Of a stretch of DNA of 64,000 nucleotides, positions 32,313 through 44,719 are shown piece after piece. Source of the stretch: Mauremys mutica (taxonomy: Eukaryota > Chordata > Testudines > Geoemydidae). Position 1 is the stretch's first letter; each line of letters starts with the position of its first letter. A program made the translations under genes and the position numbers. The notes under the pieces are model-generated. The model had not been told where the DNA came from, made no database searches, and worked only from the letters and a program-made list of their open reading frames with translations. The stretch is from positions 33,972,830-34,036,829 of the forward strand of contig NC_059084.1 of NCBI RefSeq assembly GCF_020497125.1. Direction: 5' to 3'.

Positions 32313-33854
32313 AAGGGCACTAAGATATTCTCCGTCTTATTCTCTAACCCTTTTTTAATGATTCCTAACATCCTGTTTGCTTTTTTGACTGCCTCAGCAC
32401 ACTGCATGAACGTCTTCAGAGAACTATTCACGATAACGCCAAGGTCTTTTTCCTGATTCGTTGTAGCTAATTTAGCCCCCATCATATTGTATGCATAGTT
32501 GTTTTTTTTCCCCAGTGTTCATTACTTTACATTTATCCACATTAAATTTCATTTGCCATTTTGTTGTCCAATCACTTAGTTTTGTGAGATCTTTTTGAAG
32601 TTCTTCACAGTCTGCTTTGGTCTTAACTATCTTGAGTATCATCTGCAAACTTTGCCACCTCACTGTCTACCCCTTTCTCCAGATCATTTATTAATAAATT
32701 GAATAGGATTGGTCCTAGGACTCACCCTTGGGGAACATCACTAGTTCCCGCTCTCCATTCTAAAATTTTACCATTTATTCCTACCCATTGTTCCCTGTCT
32801 TTTAACCAGTTCTCAATCCATGAAAGGATCTTCCCTCTTATCCCATGACAACTTAATTAATGTAAGAGCCTTTGGTGAGGGACCTTGTCAAAGGGTTTCT
32901 GGAAATCTAAGTACACTATGTCCACTGGATCCCCCTTGTCCACATGTTTGTTGATGCCTTCAAAGAACTCTAATAGATTAGTAAGACATGATTTCCCTTT
33001 ACAGAAACCATGTTGACTACTGCTCAATAATTTATGTTTTTCTATGTGTCTGACAATTTTATTTTTAACTATTGTTTCAACTAATTTGCCCGGTACCGAC
33101 ATTAGACTTACCGGTCTGTAATTGACGGGATCACCTCTAGAGCCCTTTTTAAATATTGGTGTTACATTAGCTAACTTCCAGTCATTGGGTACAGAAGCCG
33201 ATTTAAAGGACAGGTTACAAACCATAGTTAATAGTTCCGCAACTTCACATTTGAGTTCTTTCAGAACTCTTGGGTGAATGCCATCTGGTCCTGGTGACTT
33301 GTTACTGTTAAGTTTATCGATTAATTCCAAAACCTCCTCTGGTGACACTTCAGTCTGTGACGATTCTTCATATTTGTCACCTATAAAAGCCAGCTCAGGT
33401 TTGGGAATCTCCTTAACATCCTCAGCCATGAAGACTGAAGCAAAGAATTCATTTAGTTTCTCCGCAATGACTTTATCATCTTTAAGTGCTCCTTTTTTAT
33501 CTCGATCGTCCAGGGGCCCCACTGGTTGTTTAGCAGGCTTCCTGCTTCTGATGTACTTAAAAACATTTTGTTATTACCTTTTGAGTTTTTGGCTAGCCGT
33601 TCTTCAAACTCCTTTTTGGCTTTTCTTATTACATTTTTACACTTAATTTGGCAGTGTTTATGCTCCTTTCTATTTGTCTCACTAGGATTTGACTTCCACT
33701 TTTTAAAAGATGCCTTTTTATCTCTCACTGCTTCTTTTACATGGCTGTTAAGCCACGGTGGCTCTTTTTTAGTTCTTTTACTGTGTTTTTAAATTTGGGC
33801 TATACATTAAAGTTGAGCCTTTCTTATGGTGTCTTTTAAAAGTGTCCATGCAGC

Positions 33855-34111
33855 CAGAGCCGGCTCCAGGTTTACTGCTGCCCCAAGCATCCAAAAAAAA
33901 AAAAAGCAAGCCACAGCAGTGCTATTGCACCACTCCACTCTTCGGCGGCAATTCAGGGGCAGGTCCTTTGCTCCAAGAGGGACTGAGGGACCCGCTGCTG
34001 AATTGCCACCTAAGACACAGACGTGCCACCTCGATAGCGGCTGGAGTGCCCCACCCGGTATGGGCCGCCCCAAACACCTACTTCTTTAGCTGGTGCCTGG
34101 AGCCGGCCCTG
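33855..34111. mobile_element. hAT MITE inserted in LINE, exact 8-bp TSD
   Basis: A 257-bp element with ends CAGAGCCGGCTCCAGG / the right end reverse-complements to CAGGGCCGGCTCCAGG, and identical CATGCAGC at 33847-33854 and 34112-34119. The LINE sequence is continuous across it. It is younger than the LINE. Confidence 0.92.
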
Positions 34112-35225
34112 CATGCAGCTTGCAGGGATTTCACTCTAGTCACTGTACCTTTAAATTTCTGTTTAACTAACCTCATTTTTGCATAGTTCACCTTTCTGAA
34201 ATTAAATGCCACAGTGTTGGGCTGTTGAGGTGTTCTTCCCACCCCAGGGATGTTAAATGTTATTATATTATGGTCACTATTTCCAAGCGATCCTGTTAGA
34301 GTTACCTCTAGGATCAGATCCTGCGCTCCACTCAGGACTAAATCGAGAATTGCCTTTCCCCCTGTGGGTTCCCGTTCCAGCTGCTCCAAGAAGCAGTCAT
34401 TTAAAGTATCAGGAAATTTTGTCTCTGCATTTCGTCCTGAGGTGACATGTTCCCAGTCAATATGGGGATAATTAAATCCCCCACTATTATTGAGTTCTTT
34501 ATTTTGATAGCCTCTCTAATTTCCCTTAGCATTTCATTGTCACTCTCACTGTCCTGGTCAGGTGGCCGATAATAGATCCCTATTGTTATATTCTTATTAG
34601 AGCATGGAATTAGGATCCATAGAGATTCTATGGAACATGTGGATTCATTTAAGATTTTTACTTCATTTGATTTTAAATTTCTTTCACATATAGTGCCACT
34701 CCCCCCGCCCTCACACGACCTGCTCTGTCCTTCCGATGTATTTTGTACCCCGTAATGATTGTGTCCCATTGATTGTCCTCACTCCACCAGGTTTCTGTGA
34801 TGCCTATTATATCAATATCCTCCTTTATCACACGGCACTCTAGTTCACCCATCTTATTATTTAGACTGCTAGCATTTGTGTACAAGCACTTTAAAAACTT
34901 GTCAGTGTTTATTTGTCTGCCCTTTTCTGATGTGTCAGATTCTTTTTTATGTGAATGTTTCTTGTCTGATCTGGCCCATACTTTATCCTCTTCCATCCTC
35001 TCCTCCTGACTAAAACCTAGAGAATCTCTGTCAATAAACTCTTCTCTAAGAGAAGTCTCTATCCGATCCACATGCTCCTCTGCAGCAGTCGGCTTTCCAC
35101 CATCTCTTTGTTTAAAAACTGCTCTGCAACCTTTTAATGTTGCAGTTTGGTTCCACTTTGGTTTAGGTGGAGCCCATCCCTCCTGTGTAGGCTCCCCCCA
35201 TCCCAAAAGTTTCCACAATATCTAA

Positions 35226-37938
35226 TAAATCTAAACCCCTCCTCTCCACACCATCATCTCATCCACGCATTGAGACTCTGAAGCTCTGCCTGCCTATCTG
35301 GACCTGCGTGTGGAACTGGAAGCATTTCTGAGAAATGCTCAGTACTAAAGATGGAAAGCCCTCAGCAATGTTCTCATTCTTATCACTGAGAGTTTTCCAT
35401 CACCAAAATGCTTTACAACATGAATTCTTTCCATGGCCTGGGGAAAAGACTTGGCATCATCGAAAAGGAAATGATGCCTTTGTGTAGGTGATGGATACGG
35501 TGACTTCTTCCCTGTCCTCAATGATCTATTTTTTACAAAGATGAGGTGACAGGTTTGTTTACCTTCAAGCTGGCATAGAAGAAGCTGGAATCTGTAACAT
35601 GACCTCTTCACTTGGTGTTTGAGAGAGCAGGATACATCTCCGATCTGCACCCCCTTCACCTATTTTAGTTTTCTCAAGGTACATGTACCCTGCACACCAC
35701 TGGCGGAGGTGTGTAGGGTCTGTACAGCAACACACCACAGAGCAGAGCAGTAACGAGACCTGCATGTTCCTGGCTGGACACCGTAGTTGTGCTGAGACCC
35801 TTGGTTTGCTTTGCCTTGTATCTCTCACCAGAAAATAAATATCTCTCCTGAGTCATTGTTTACCCTGCAAACACAACAGGTAAATTTTCCCTTGAGACTT
35901 TGCTAATGGGCACATTAAATTACCAGGAAGGAAAAATGAATAGTGTGTTTTGTTTAGGTTTTTGAAGTTGACAGTATGTTAATAGACTCAAACTTCTTCC
36001 AGCCGCTCAGAGAATGGACCAGAGAAGCTAAAGCTTCAGAACTAAAAAGTCTTTATTATTTGAAGCTGGAGACAAGGACCAGGGCCCCTCTGTGCTTGGT
36101 GCTGTACAAACAGAGAACAAAGAGATGGTCCCTGCCCCAGGCCTCTCTCACTCCGTCCTGTTCAAGGTGTGTGTGAAATATTTAGATATTGATTGGGCCA
36201 AAGAGACAAACTGAGAATTACGCTGCAGCCCACTGGTTGGGGCACTTGCGTAGGAGCTGGGAGACCCAAGCTCCAGTCCCCTTGCTGCAATGAATAGTTA
36301 GATATTTCATACACCTCCTTCATGTCCTGTCTGTGCCCTAGACCTGTCCTGTGCCCTGGCACCCGAGTGCGCTGCCAAGACAGAGTGAGCGTGTGTGGAT
36401 TATGGCAGGTCGGGTCATTGCTCAAGGAGTGCAGAGTTATGGTAGCATTGGCATGTACTTTTAATCTGCACCTCCTCATTAAGAAGAAAGTCCAGGGTGC
36501 CAGGAGACAGTGGGGGTGGGAGCCCACACTGGTGAAGTTTGCATCTTCCACTTCTCTTGTCCTTTGGTCAGCCAGCGTGGTGATGGCCAACTCTCAAAGT
36601 CTCTTTCTCTGAGAACCCCAAAGGGAGTGATGGGGCAATAGCCCATCCTCTCACTATCTTGTCCGTCAATTAGCTCTAATTTCCCACACACCAGTTTGGT
36701 TCATTGACTTGTGCTCTCACGCTGTTCTTGTTTACCGGGCATGACCATAAAACTGTCCTTGAGTTCTAGCAAAAACATTTTGTTTGGACTAATTCAGTCT
36801 TTTGTCTCTTCTTTTCATCTTTTTTCCATCCCTATTTGTTGTTCGTCATCACAGTGACGCTCTATGACCTTTCACTCACTTCTCCCAGTTGAGCTCGCAC
36901 TGAGGGTAAGTAAGTTTGTAGGCCAATTATCACAGACCCTTTATAAATCCAGCCCTGGGTGGGACTTTTAAAAGCAGTGAAGTTGAAAACACCCTTTGAA
37001 ACCAATGAGTTTGAGGAGCCTGAGTGCTTTGGAAAAACCCACTAGTCACCTAAATACCTTTAAAAATATGTCTGTATGTGTCCTTGAGATAACTTAAAAA
37101 CCCATCACAAGTAACTGGCATAACTAAAGCGCCAATCTCTCCCCTCCTCCATCAGTGTTAAAAACACAAATCCGTTGTTTTAGGTCCCTGTCACCAACAC
37201 TATGGACCAAATTGTGCCAGAGGTAGGTCCCAGAACTGAGCTTGATGGGCAGGTGTTCTTGATGGAGACATGAGTACGGCAGAACAGAGGTCTAAAATCA
37301 CTGTTGTCCAGTTTTCTCCGGACGCTGATGGCATATACACAGACAAGTGGGTATGGCACTACATACACACTTCTGTCCTTCTCTTTAACCGGGTTTCCTT
37401 ATTCCACAGTAGGGCTCACTACATACAGAGAGCAGCCAGGGGAGCATCTTATGCCAAAAGTAACGAAGTTTGAAAATCTAGGTGGTTAGCTCCCAGGGGT
37501 AGAAACAGTATTACTGGTCACATAACTGTCCTGTCTTCATTAAAAACATAAACCAAAAAAGCTGCAAATATTATTTTAGCTGGAAATTTACCCACTTAGG
37601 GATGAATAAATTCTGTATCAAATTTGTGGTGATGATTTTCTCATTATTAGAGCTATTCAGGACTAGAATTTTCATTTCATGGGAAATTCCATGAGTTCTG
37701 ACTTTCTTTATTTTAAATTTTATTTTGAGATTTTGTTATTATATTTTGTGATTTATTTTATTTTCTATTCTATTCTACTGTTTCCTTTTTATGTTATATT
37801 TAATTGTGAATTATTTTATACAATTATTGTTTTTTAGAAATTTCCCCTGGAACATTGGGATCTTGACAATTTAGCATTTTCTGATGATAAAAACCTTCCA
37901 TCAGAAAATTATTGATCTTCATTAGCACATATTAGAGA
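35226..37938. other. no gene recognised; scattered SINE relics
   Basis: Sequence between the LINE and a MITE in unit 2. 'gtgcttggtgctgtacaaac' and 'gagatggtccctgccccag' (36090-36145) look like an old MIR/CORE-type relic. AT-rich 37690-37850. Frames at 36162-36590 and 35345-35659 have no domain. Confidence 0.4.
36200..36310 (+). mobile_element. possible tRNA-like SINE relic
   Basis: 'cccactggttggggcacttg' and 'gagacccaagctccagtccc' follow the A-box to B-box layout of turtle tRNA-like SINEs. Short and diverged. Confidence 0.35.
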
Positions 37939-38262
37939 CAGGGGCGGCTCCAGGCCCCAGCACAGCAAGCGCGTGCTTGGGGCGGCATGCCACGGGGGGC
38001 ACTCTGCCGGTAGCCGGGAGGGCGGCAGGCAGGCAGCCTTTGGCAGCATGCCTGCGGAGGGTCCGCTGGTCCGGCGGCTCCGGTGGACCTCCTGCAGGCG
38101 TGCCTACGGAGGGTCCGCTGCTCCCGTGGCTTCGGTGGAGCCGCGGGACCAGCGGACCCTCCACAGGCACGCCTGCGTGAGGTCCACCTGAGCCGCAGGA
38201 CCGGCGACCGGCAGTGCGCCCCCTGCGGCATGCCGCCATTCTTGGGGCGGAATCCTGTACCA
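37939..38262 (+). mobile_element. hAT MITE, right end lost
   Basis: Starts CAGGGGCGGCTCCAGG and shares the interior palindromic units of the MITE at 28807-29195 ('aagcgcgtgcttggggcggc', 'gagccgcgggaccagcggac'). The expected right terminal repeat and a second ATTAGAGA are absent; the sequence passes directly to unit-2 flank ('ccagaactataggcc'). Confidence 0.75.
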
Positions 38263-38721
38263 GAACTATAGGCCCCTTGTTGGTCTACTGGAGTGCATGA
38301 AAACCATCAGAATGTGTGTTCCAGCATTTACAGAGGAACACAGATATCCAGTTGTTTCTCAATGCAAAATAAACTAGACCATTTTTATTCCCAGTCCTTT
38401 CCTAGCATAATGTGCTCCCTAATCATGCAGTAAGGTCTCATCCAATTTATCACCAGAGTGAACAATTTTCTATCACCAAAGCTTTGTGGCTCATAGTGCC
38501 CAAATGTTGACTATATGTGGCTTACACAACTGTACTTTGGAAAAAAGAGTTTTTTTAAAAATTAATCTCTGGCAAAAATATTGCAGACAGGGATGAAATC
38601 CCATTCCTTAAATCTTCGAAGAATGCACATCTAATCTGAAACAGGCTAGAATACAGACACAGACCAGAATCTTGTCAGACCGTGGCTTAAATTTTAAATT
38701 CCAAGTTGTTTGACTCCATAA

Positions 38722-38992
38722 TTGACAGAACAAGGAGGAGTGGTCTCAAGTTGCAGTGCGGGAGGTTTAGGTCGGATATTAGGAAAAACTTTTTCACTAG
38801 GAGGGTGGTGAAGCACTGGAATGGGTCACCTAGGGAGGTGGTGGAATCTCCTTCCTTAGAGGTTTTTAAGGTCAGGCTTGACAAAGCCCTGGCTGGGATG
38901 ATTTAGTTGGTGATTGGTCCTGCTTTGAGCAGGGGGTTGGACTAGATAGCCACCTTAGGTCCCTTCCAATCTTGATATTTTATGATTGTATA
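38722..38992 (+). mobile_element. CR1 3' end, unit 2
   Basis: Plus-strand CR1 tail encoding [33 protein letters not shown], then 'gctttgagcagggggttgga' and an ATTTTATGATTGTA end. It interrupts the unit flank between 'ccaagttg.ttgactc' and 'taaggaatattt', which are adjacent in units 1 and 4. 5'-truncated. Confidence 0.88.
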
Positions 38993-39329
38993 ATAATTTA
39001 AGGAATATTTTTAAACTAAAATCAGGGGCTTAATAATTATTACTGGCTATTTACCATTCACTGTGATCAGCTGACATGTAGAGATCAATAGGAAGGATAC
39101 AGAAAACATTGTCCATATTATCCTTGGCTTCCTCTTAATGCCCATTGTACACCCTGGCCTCGCCTTTACCAAACTTCACCTTCTACTCTTCCTAGTCTCC
39201 ATGATACACTACGACTGCCCCTTTCTCATCTCTGCAGCCCCCAATGCCCCTTGGCCCTGGGTACATTCTTGCTTGTGCAGCCGGCGCTGAAGCTGGTACC
39301 GTGGTTTCTATTTTTAGTGAGCTAGCTAG

Positions 39330-39400
39330 AGTACAGCTAGAGCGGCTACAGGAGATTCCATTCACACCCCTGGCTGCAGTGTAGACGCACCCCACATATG
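39330..39400. mobile_element. MITE relic
   Basis: 'ctagctagagtacagctaga' and 'ctggctgcagtgtagacgca' resemble the end of a turtle MITE family with 'gtgtctac' termini. Too short to bound. Confidence 0.3.
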
Positions 39401-41414
39401 TAAACTGAATTATTCAGTCAGGCCTCTTTCCATCAGTCGGCTGTTTTTGACTTGGCAAATTAGCGTAAATATCAAGGTCCCTTGGACTGGTATAGCTTAT
39501 CCCCGTTTGGAATGAACTATCCTGATACAAGCAGCTTTATATCAGTGTAGTTGCATCCAGTCACATTAGATGAGTGTGCCCCTCACGGCTCCCACTGGAG
39601 GCCTCAGGGCAGCCCAGAACGCAGCCCTTCACCTCAGTTTCCCTTGTTCGTTCCACAAATAAAATTCACATGCATTTTTTTCCAGTCCAATAGCAACAGA
39701 TCCCCATTTAGGTTTCATTTATTAACTTAACATTCAAAACTAAAAGACAGATGACACCTTCCCACCAGTTACCTACACCCCAAACTCCCCCTGTCCGGCC
39801 TGAGTTCTGCCCGCCTTAGCAGGCCACTCCCAGCTCTTCCTAGCTGGAGCAATTCCCCCGGTCGCAGCGTTTTCCCTCATTCACTCTCTGAACTTTCACT
39901 TCAGCCTCCTGAGTTTTCCTCTTCCCCCATCCCCCTTCTGCCCTTTATTGGAAATGGCCTGAGTCCCCTCAGGAGTGGACCCTTCTCTAACTAGGCCCTG
40001 TCACAGGCAGAGATAGGCAAATATAGTTTAAATGGTGCCATTTCTATGTGTAGACAAGTATTGACACATTTATTCCTCACACTGGACACGAAGGGGAGAG
40101 ATAAGGGGAGGTCTGACAAGAGAGACGACAGAAAGAGAAGACTCAGTTTAGTTCTTCTATTGCACAATGCTTTTTGTGACACAGACACAGTTATTAGGGT
40201 CACTAAGAAAATTGAGGAAAATGAGAAGGAACTGGTGGAAAACATCCCCTGGGAGTGAAAGTATTCTCAGGACAGAGATTTGGCTGTAAATGTACAGGCT
40301 GGGTTTTCCCATAAAAGGCCGATGTTAGGCACCCAAATCCTATGGGCAGTGAATGGGAGTTGGGCACATCACACCCTTTTGTCTCATTTGGAAATGGTGG
40401 AGCAGATAGGGCAGTGGACTGAGACTCTGGATAGTTGGTTTCCTGGTATGAGCACAGTGAATGATTCCGGCCCTCTGGGATTCACCAACCCAGCTTGGCT
40501 GATGGCAAACCCTGCAGGCACCCAAATGTTTGCAGAAAATGGGCTGCAGGTGCTACTGGCCATGCCCTGTGGAGCCTCATACCAGGCACCCGGATGCCAA
40601 GTCCCCAGAGTGACGCACAAACCTGGGGAAGTTGCATGTTCCCCTGCCTGAGTCTCTTCCAGGGCAGGTCAGGTGCCCAGGGGCTTAGAAAAATTCCACT
40701 CAGACCCCAACTATCTGGAAAAAACTGGCCCAAAATTGTTGTTGAAAATGGGCAAATAAGAGGCCTGTGCTGGTGTCCTGTGTTCTGGGGCACAGGTCAA
40801 AGGGTTTCCTTTGGCTTTTCTCTTCCTTTGAATGATGCCTGGGGATGAAATACACTCCATGAAAGGAAAGTTAATTATTCACTTTTCTAATGCTGGATTT
40901 TCATGCTGGTATTGCAACCCAGTATTTTTAGAATGCACGCGTCTGATTTTTCAAGGGTGTGTGTGTATATCTAGATATCTCTCACTCTACACGGAATAGA
41001 TACCCAGTGTTCCAGCTGAGTTCATTTCGCCTGCATCCTCTCACAGAGCACAATCTCCCCTCATTCTCTGAACTTTGAGCAGCCACAAGTTCACGTCTCC
41101 CACAAGCCCAGTGATACCCACCTGTGGCATCTTATATAGGTCCTATAAGTCTCTACCCAAGTCTCCTTCTCTTCCTGCTGTAGTAGTACCAGCCCAGTAG
41201 TACCCACCTGTGGCATCTTATATAGGTCCTAAAAAGGCTGGGTCACAGGTTTGAAGAGGTCTTTCCATCTCCACTTTCTCCTCTATGTAAAAGCTGTGAC
41301 TCTGTAAGACCATGACTACAAGACCAATGAAGTTCAGGGAAACACGACCTGGGACTACAGCAGGCTTTGGTGCAGGCCCTACCCCAGCTATTTTAACCCA
41401 AAGAAATTGACCAA

Positions 41415-42365
41415 TTAGCATGCTCCAAACTTGAATTTCCTGCAAGCTTTCCTCAGGGCCTCCTGGACCACTTTGTTTCTCAGGCTGTAGATGAGGGGAT
41501 TGACCAGGGGAGTCAGGACAGTGTAGACGACAGAGAGAACTTTCTTGAAGTCACTCAGGATGTCTGTCGTTGGGAACATATAAACAATCAGCAGGGTTGC
41601 ATAATAAATGCTCACCACAATCAAGTGGGAGGAGCAGGTGGAAAAGGCCTTTTGCCTCCCAGTAGTGGACGGGATTCTCAGGATGGTGGTGATGATGCAG
41701 ATGTAGGACATTAAGGTAAGCAGGAATGGGGCCAGTAAGAAAATCAAGCTGAATGTGAAAGCCAATGTTTCCATCAGGTGAGGGTCATTGCAGGAAAGTT
41801 TTACAAGGGGGATAAAATCACAAAAAAAATGGTCAATACCACTGGGGCCACAGAACGTTAACTGTGATATCGCCAATGTTATTATGTTATTACCTAAGAA
41901 GCCACCTAGCCAAGAGCCACCCACGAGCTGCAGGTAAGACCTGTGACTCATACGGGCTGCATAGTGCATTGGATCGCATATGGCTAAATATCGATCATAA
42001 GACATCACCGACAGGAGAAGGCATTCTGTAGCAGCCAGAGAACCAAAGAAATAATATTGTGTGACACACCCATTGAATGAAATAGTCCTGTCCCCAGTCA
42101 GGAGACCAGCCAGCATCCTGGGCAGGATGGTGGAGCTGTAGCAGGTCTCCAAGCAGGACAAGTTCCCCAGGAAGAAGTACATGGTGGTGTGGAGGTGCTG
42201 ATCAGCCACAACTAGCACAATGATGAGAACGTTCCCAGCCACAGTCGTGATGTAGATCACTAGGAACAGTAGGAAGAGAAGGATCTGCAGTTCTGGGAGG
42301 TCCCCGAATCCCAGGAGGATAAAGTCTGTGACAGATGTTCCATTTCCCTCTTCTGGGTTCACCAT
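41415..42365 (-). CDS. class II olfactory receptor, intact (OR unit 3)
   Basis: A 316-residue single-exon odorant receptor, same length and closely similar to unit 1. Motifs: NGT glycosylation site at residues 8-10, GN of TM1, Cys100, MSYDRYLAICDPMHY at the TM3 end, ECL2 cysteines, KAFSTCSSHL in TM6, PLVNPLIYSLRN in TM7, C-terminus CRKFKFGAC. One oddity: the near-invariant Pro of the LHTPMYFFL motif is Thr (LHTTMYFFL), at the start of TM2, which may affect folding or trafficking. The start MVNPEEG matches MANPEQG of unit 1; an acceptor-like TTTCCAGTAG lies just upstream on the gene strand. No downstream MITE, so any 3' processing signal must differ from units 1, 2 and 4. Probably functional; ligand unknown. 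Confidence 0.93.
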   Translation of the reverse strand: MVNPEEGNGTSVTDFILLGFGDLPELQILLFLLFLVIYITTVAGNVLIIVLVVADQHLHTTMYFFLGNLSCLETCYSSTILPRMLAGLLTGDRTISFNGCVTQYYFFGSLAATECLLLSVMSYDRYLAICDPMHYAARMSHRSYLQLVGGSWLGGFLGNNIITLAISQLTFCGPSGIDHFFCDFIPLVKLSCNDPHLMETLAFTFSLIFLLAPFLLTLMSYICIITTILRIPSTTGRQKAFSTCSSHLIVVSIYYATLLIVYMFPTTDILSDFKKVLSVVYTVLTPLVNPLIYSLRNKVVQEALRKACRKFKFGAC

Positions 42366-43884
42366 GGGGTGTGTCTACTGGAAAGAAATGAACTCTGCCA
42401 CATAAATGAAGAACATTCACTCAATAAAACGTCAGCTCTGTTTTCATTGTCCCCCTCTGCTGGCTACTGGAATGATGGGTTATTGGAGAATTGAGACCAG
42501 GGGAGGGGAAATGACATCTCGTGATCCCTGGGGCAGATTTCGTATCTGAGGAGGCTGCAGCTTCAACAAAACATTATCTCTCTGGAAACACGTGTAGTAA
42601 CTTGACAGGTGGCACGAAGCGCTCAAATATTAAGATGATGGGGCTTAGGTACCACAGTACAAAAACATGTTGGTTGAAATAGTCACGTGTTTCACTGCCT
42701 GGTGTATCAAAGCAGAACAGTGTCCTTTGTAGATTGGAGATCCATGGGAGAAACGGGCCAGGATTTGATATTTGAAATGAAGCCGCAACAGATAAACAAA
42801 CCAAACAATTAAGGCTGGGATTTGCAGTGTGTGGGCAGCCAACTCCAAGTGAATTGCAGTGGAAATACGGCGCCTAAGTCTATCAGAGCTATTTGAAATT
42901 TTTTGTTATCAGACCAACGCCTCTCCTTTAATTGTCCTGCGGTCAGACTCTCTACATATAGAAATCGGACCATCATTAAAATACAAAACCAAAAAAACTC
43001 CTGCAGGAAAGCTCCACATTAGCTGGAAATTGATCCTCTCTTGTAAGATAAAATTCTGTATAAAATTTGAAATTTGTAAGAAATGTGCAATTTTCATATT
43101 ATGAGAGTGGTGTAGAACCCAAATTTCCATTTCATCTGCAAATCCATGATTTCAAATGTTGGATTTCATTCCAATTTTACTTTTTAAAAATGTATTTACC
43201 TATTTTAAATTCATTTCTAGGATATTTTTATGTTATATTACATTGTGTTTCATAGTTATTTACATTTCTTTCTATATTATTTAATTTAATTTTTATATTA
43301 TATAATTAAGCTCTACAGTAATTCTTTTCCTAAATAAAAGTATGTAGAAATTTATCTGTTCCCCTGGAACATTTTGATCTCTATCAAGAAAACATTTTTC
43401 CATCAAAAATGCCAATCAGAAATTATCAGCTATACATTTTCTTCCTTATCTTTGGTTAAAAGTAACAGTAACCCTCTTTCTCTCACTCTCTCTCTCTCTA
43501 GTCTGCCACTACTGTCTTTCTCCCCATTACTGATCCTTAAAGAAAGTGGGTGGGTGAGGTCATTTCTTTTCCTGGACTGATTTACTAATCTTTATTAACT
43601 GTTCAGTAAGGCCCTGATCATGCACAGAGTGATGCACAAGGTTAATTTTACACCCCGGGAATAATTCTGTTCCATCCAAGTCTTCCATGCTGACATCTAA
43701 GATAAAATTTCCACTGACTTCAAGGATGGAGCCCCTCTGATTTCAATGGGATTTGGACAGCGAACGCCTTGAGCTTTCATTAAATGTACAGCTCAGCTGG
43801 ATTTGATTTCCATTGACAGACATTGGTAAAGGTCGATATCAGCTGATACAACCAAACCAACAACAGAAACTATCAGGAAGAGTG

Positions 43885-44400
43885 GGCGTTAGTGCGGCCT
43901 CTCCCAGCGCCTTGCACCTGCAGGGATGGTGTCACGGGCCCCGTGACTGTGCAGGGAGCCCTCTGCACCCATCTGTCCTGGGAGTCAATGAGTGGGGCTG
44001 GGACAGCAGAGCTGCAGAGGGCTCTCGGCACGGCTGCATGGCTGGCAACACCCATCCCTGCAGGCGCAAGGTGCGGGGAAGGCTGCGGCCGTGGTGGGCC
44101 TGGGCTGTGAGGAGGAGGGTGAGACCCTGGCGGTGGGGGAGGCCACCCCGCTGCCAAATGGTTTCTGCCCATCGATGGAGCAGTTCAACAATGAGGTGAC
44201 CACTCTCGTGTCCGGGGGCTCCCCGCCATCCTCCTCCTGCTCCCAGCCCCGGCCATGGATCTCTGCTCCACTGGGCCAGAGCAGCCGCCTTCCCTGCTCC
44301 TTGCGCCCTGGTGTCTTGGATCCCTCGGCCGGTCGGGAGCCCCTCACATCCTGCTGGCAGCGCTGCCCTCGCCATGACCCACAACTTAACCCCCACTGAG
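43885..44400. other. conserved GC-rich block upstream of OR, unit 3
   Basis: The copy of the block seen at 16390-16930, here 1.5-2 kb upstream of the intact OR. It contains the same sub-sequences ('gcaggcgcaaggtgcgggga', 'ggtttctgcccatcgatgga', 'aacaatgaggtgaccactc'). CpG-rich relative to surroundings. Confidence 0.5.
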
Positions 44401-44719
44401 CTTCCTGAGACTGTACAAATTAATACTTAAAAGTTAGGAGAAAAATAATCCAATATTAACCCTCTAAGGGGAGAAACAAAACTGATTTGTGCCAAGTCTA
44501 CTATAGCCAGTGCCTGCACCCCGAGCACCGAGCGCAGCAGCCACAGCAGCTCTGCTTTCCCCCTGGCACTTTATTAAAGCTCTCAACACCCCATTAGGTA
44601 GGGGTCAGGAGGGGAGGGTAGAGAGGAAGGAAGGCTGCTCCGGTGTTTGAAGTGCTAGCCTTGGACTTCACAGAGGTTGGTTCATTTGCCTGCTTTTTCA
44701 CCAGCTCCTTGTGTGACTT

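Larger units (their letters stand above)
31570..35225 (-). mobile_element. near-complete CR1/L2-like LINE, second lineage
   Basis: A minus-strand non-LTR retrotransposon of about 3.4 kb without its MITE. From the 5' side: endonuclease start (34673-35218; LYTNASSLNNKMGELECR, DIIGITETWW), endonuclease end (34078-34389; TGSLGNSDHNIITFNI), linker (33453-33728), reverse transcriptase (32857-33522; SPGPDGIHPRVL, VNYRPVSL, HGFCKGKSCL, VDIVYLDFQKPFDKVPHQRLL) and an FADD box near 32645 in another frame. The 3' coding end follows (31783-32130; YEERLTRLGLFSFEKRRLRGDM, VNLWNSLPEEVV). The 3' end carries 'acataagaacggccatactg'. Frameshifts and the MITE make it inactive. The copy at 57150-59612 belongs to the same family, distinct from the CR1 type at 22207. 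Confidence 0.88.
24560..39415 (-). repeat. OR tandem duplication unit 2
   Basis: Second copy of the array. The 3' flank ('tatctagaagtctctcaccc' at 25020 onward, MITE, OR pseudogene) and the distal upstream flank (38270-39300, matching 20330-21660) are recognisable. The proximal upstream region with the GC-rich block and MIR relic was not found. The unit is enlarged by Gypsy, LTR, LINE and MITE insertions. Confidence 0.65.

Noticed and set aside
31783..35218. Possible host gene with endonuclease and reverse transcriptase domains
   Set aside because: Domain order, frameshifts and a second copy at 57150-59612 show that it is a LINE.
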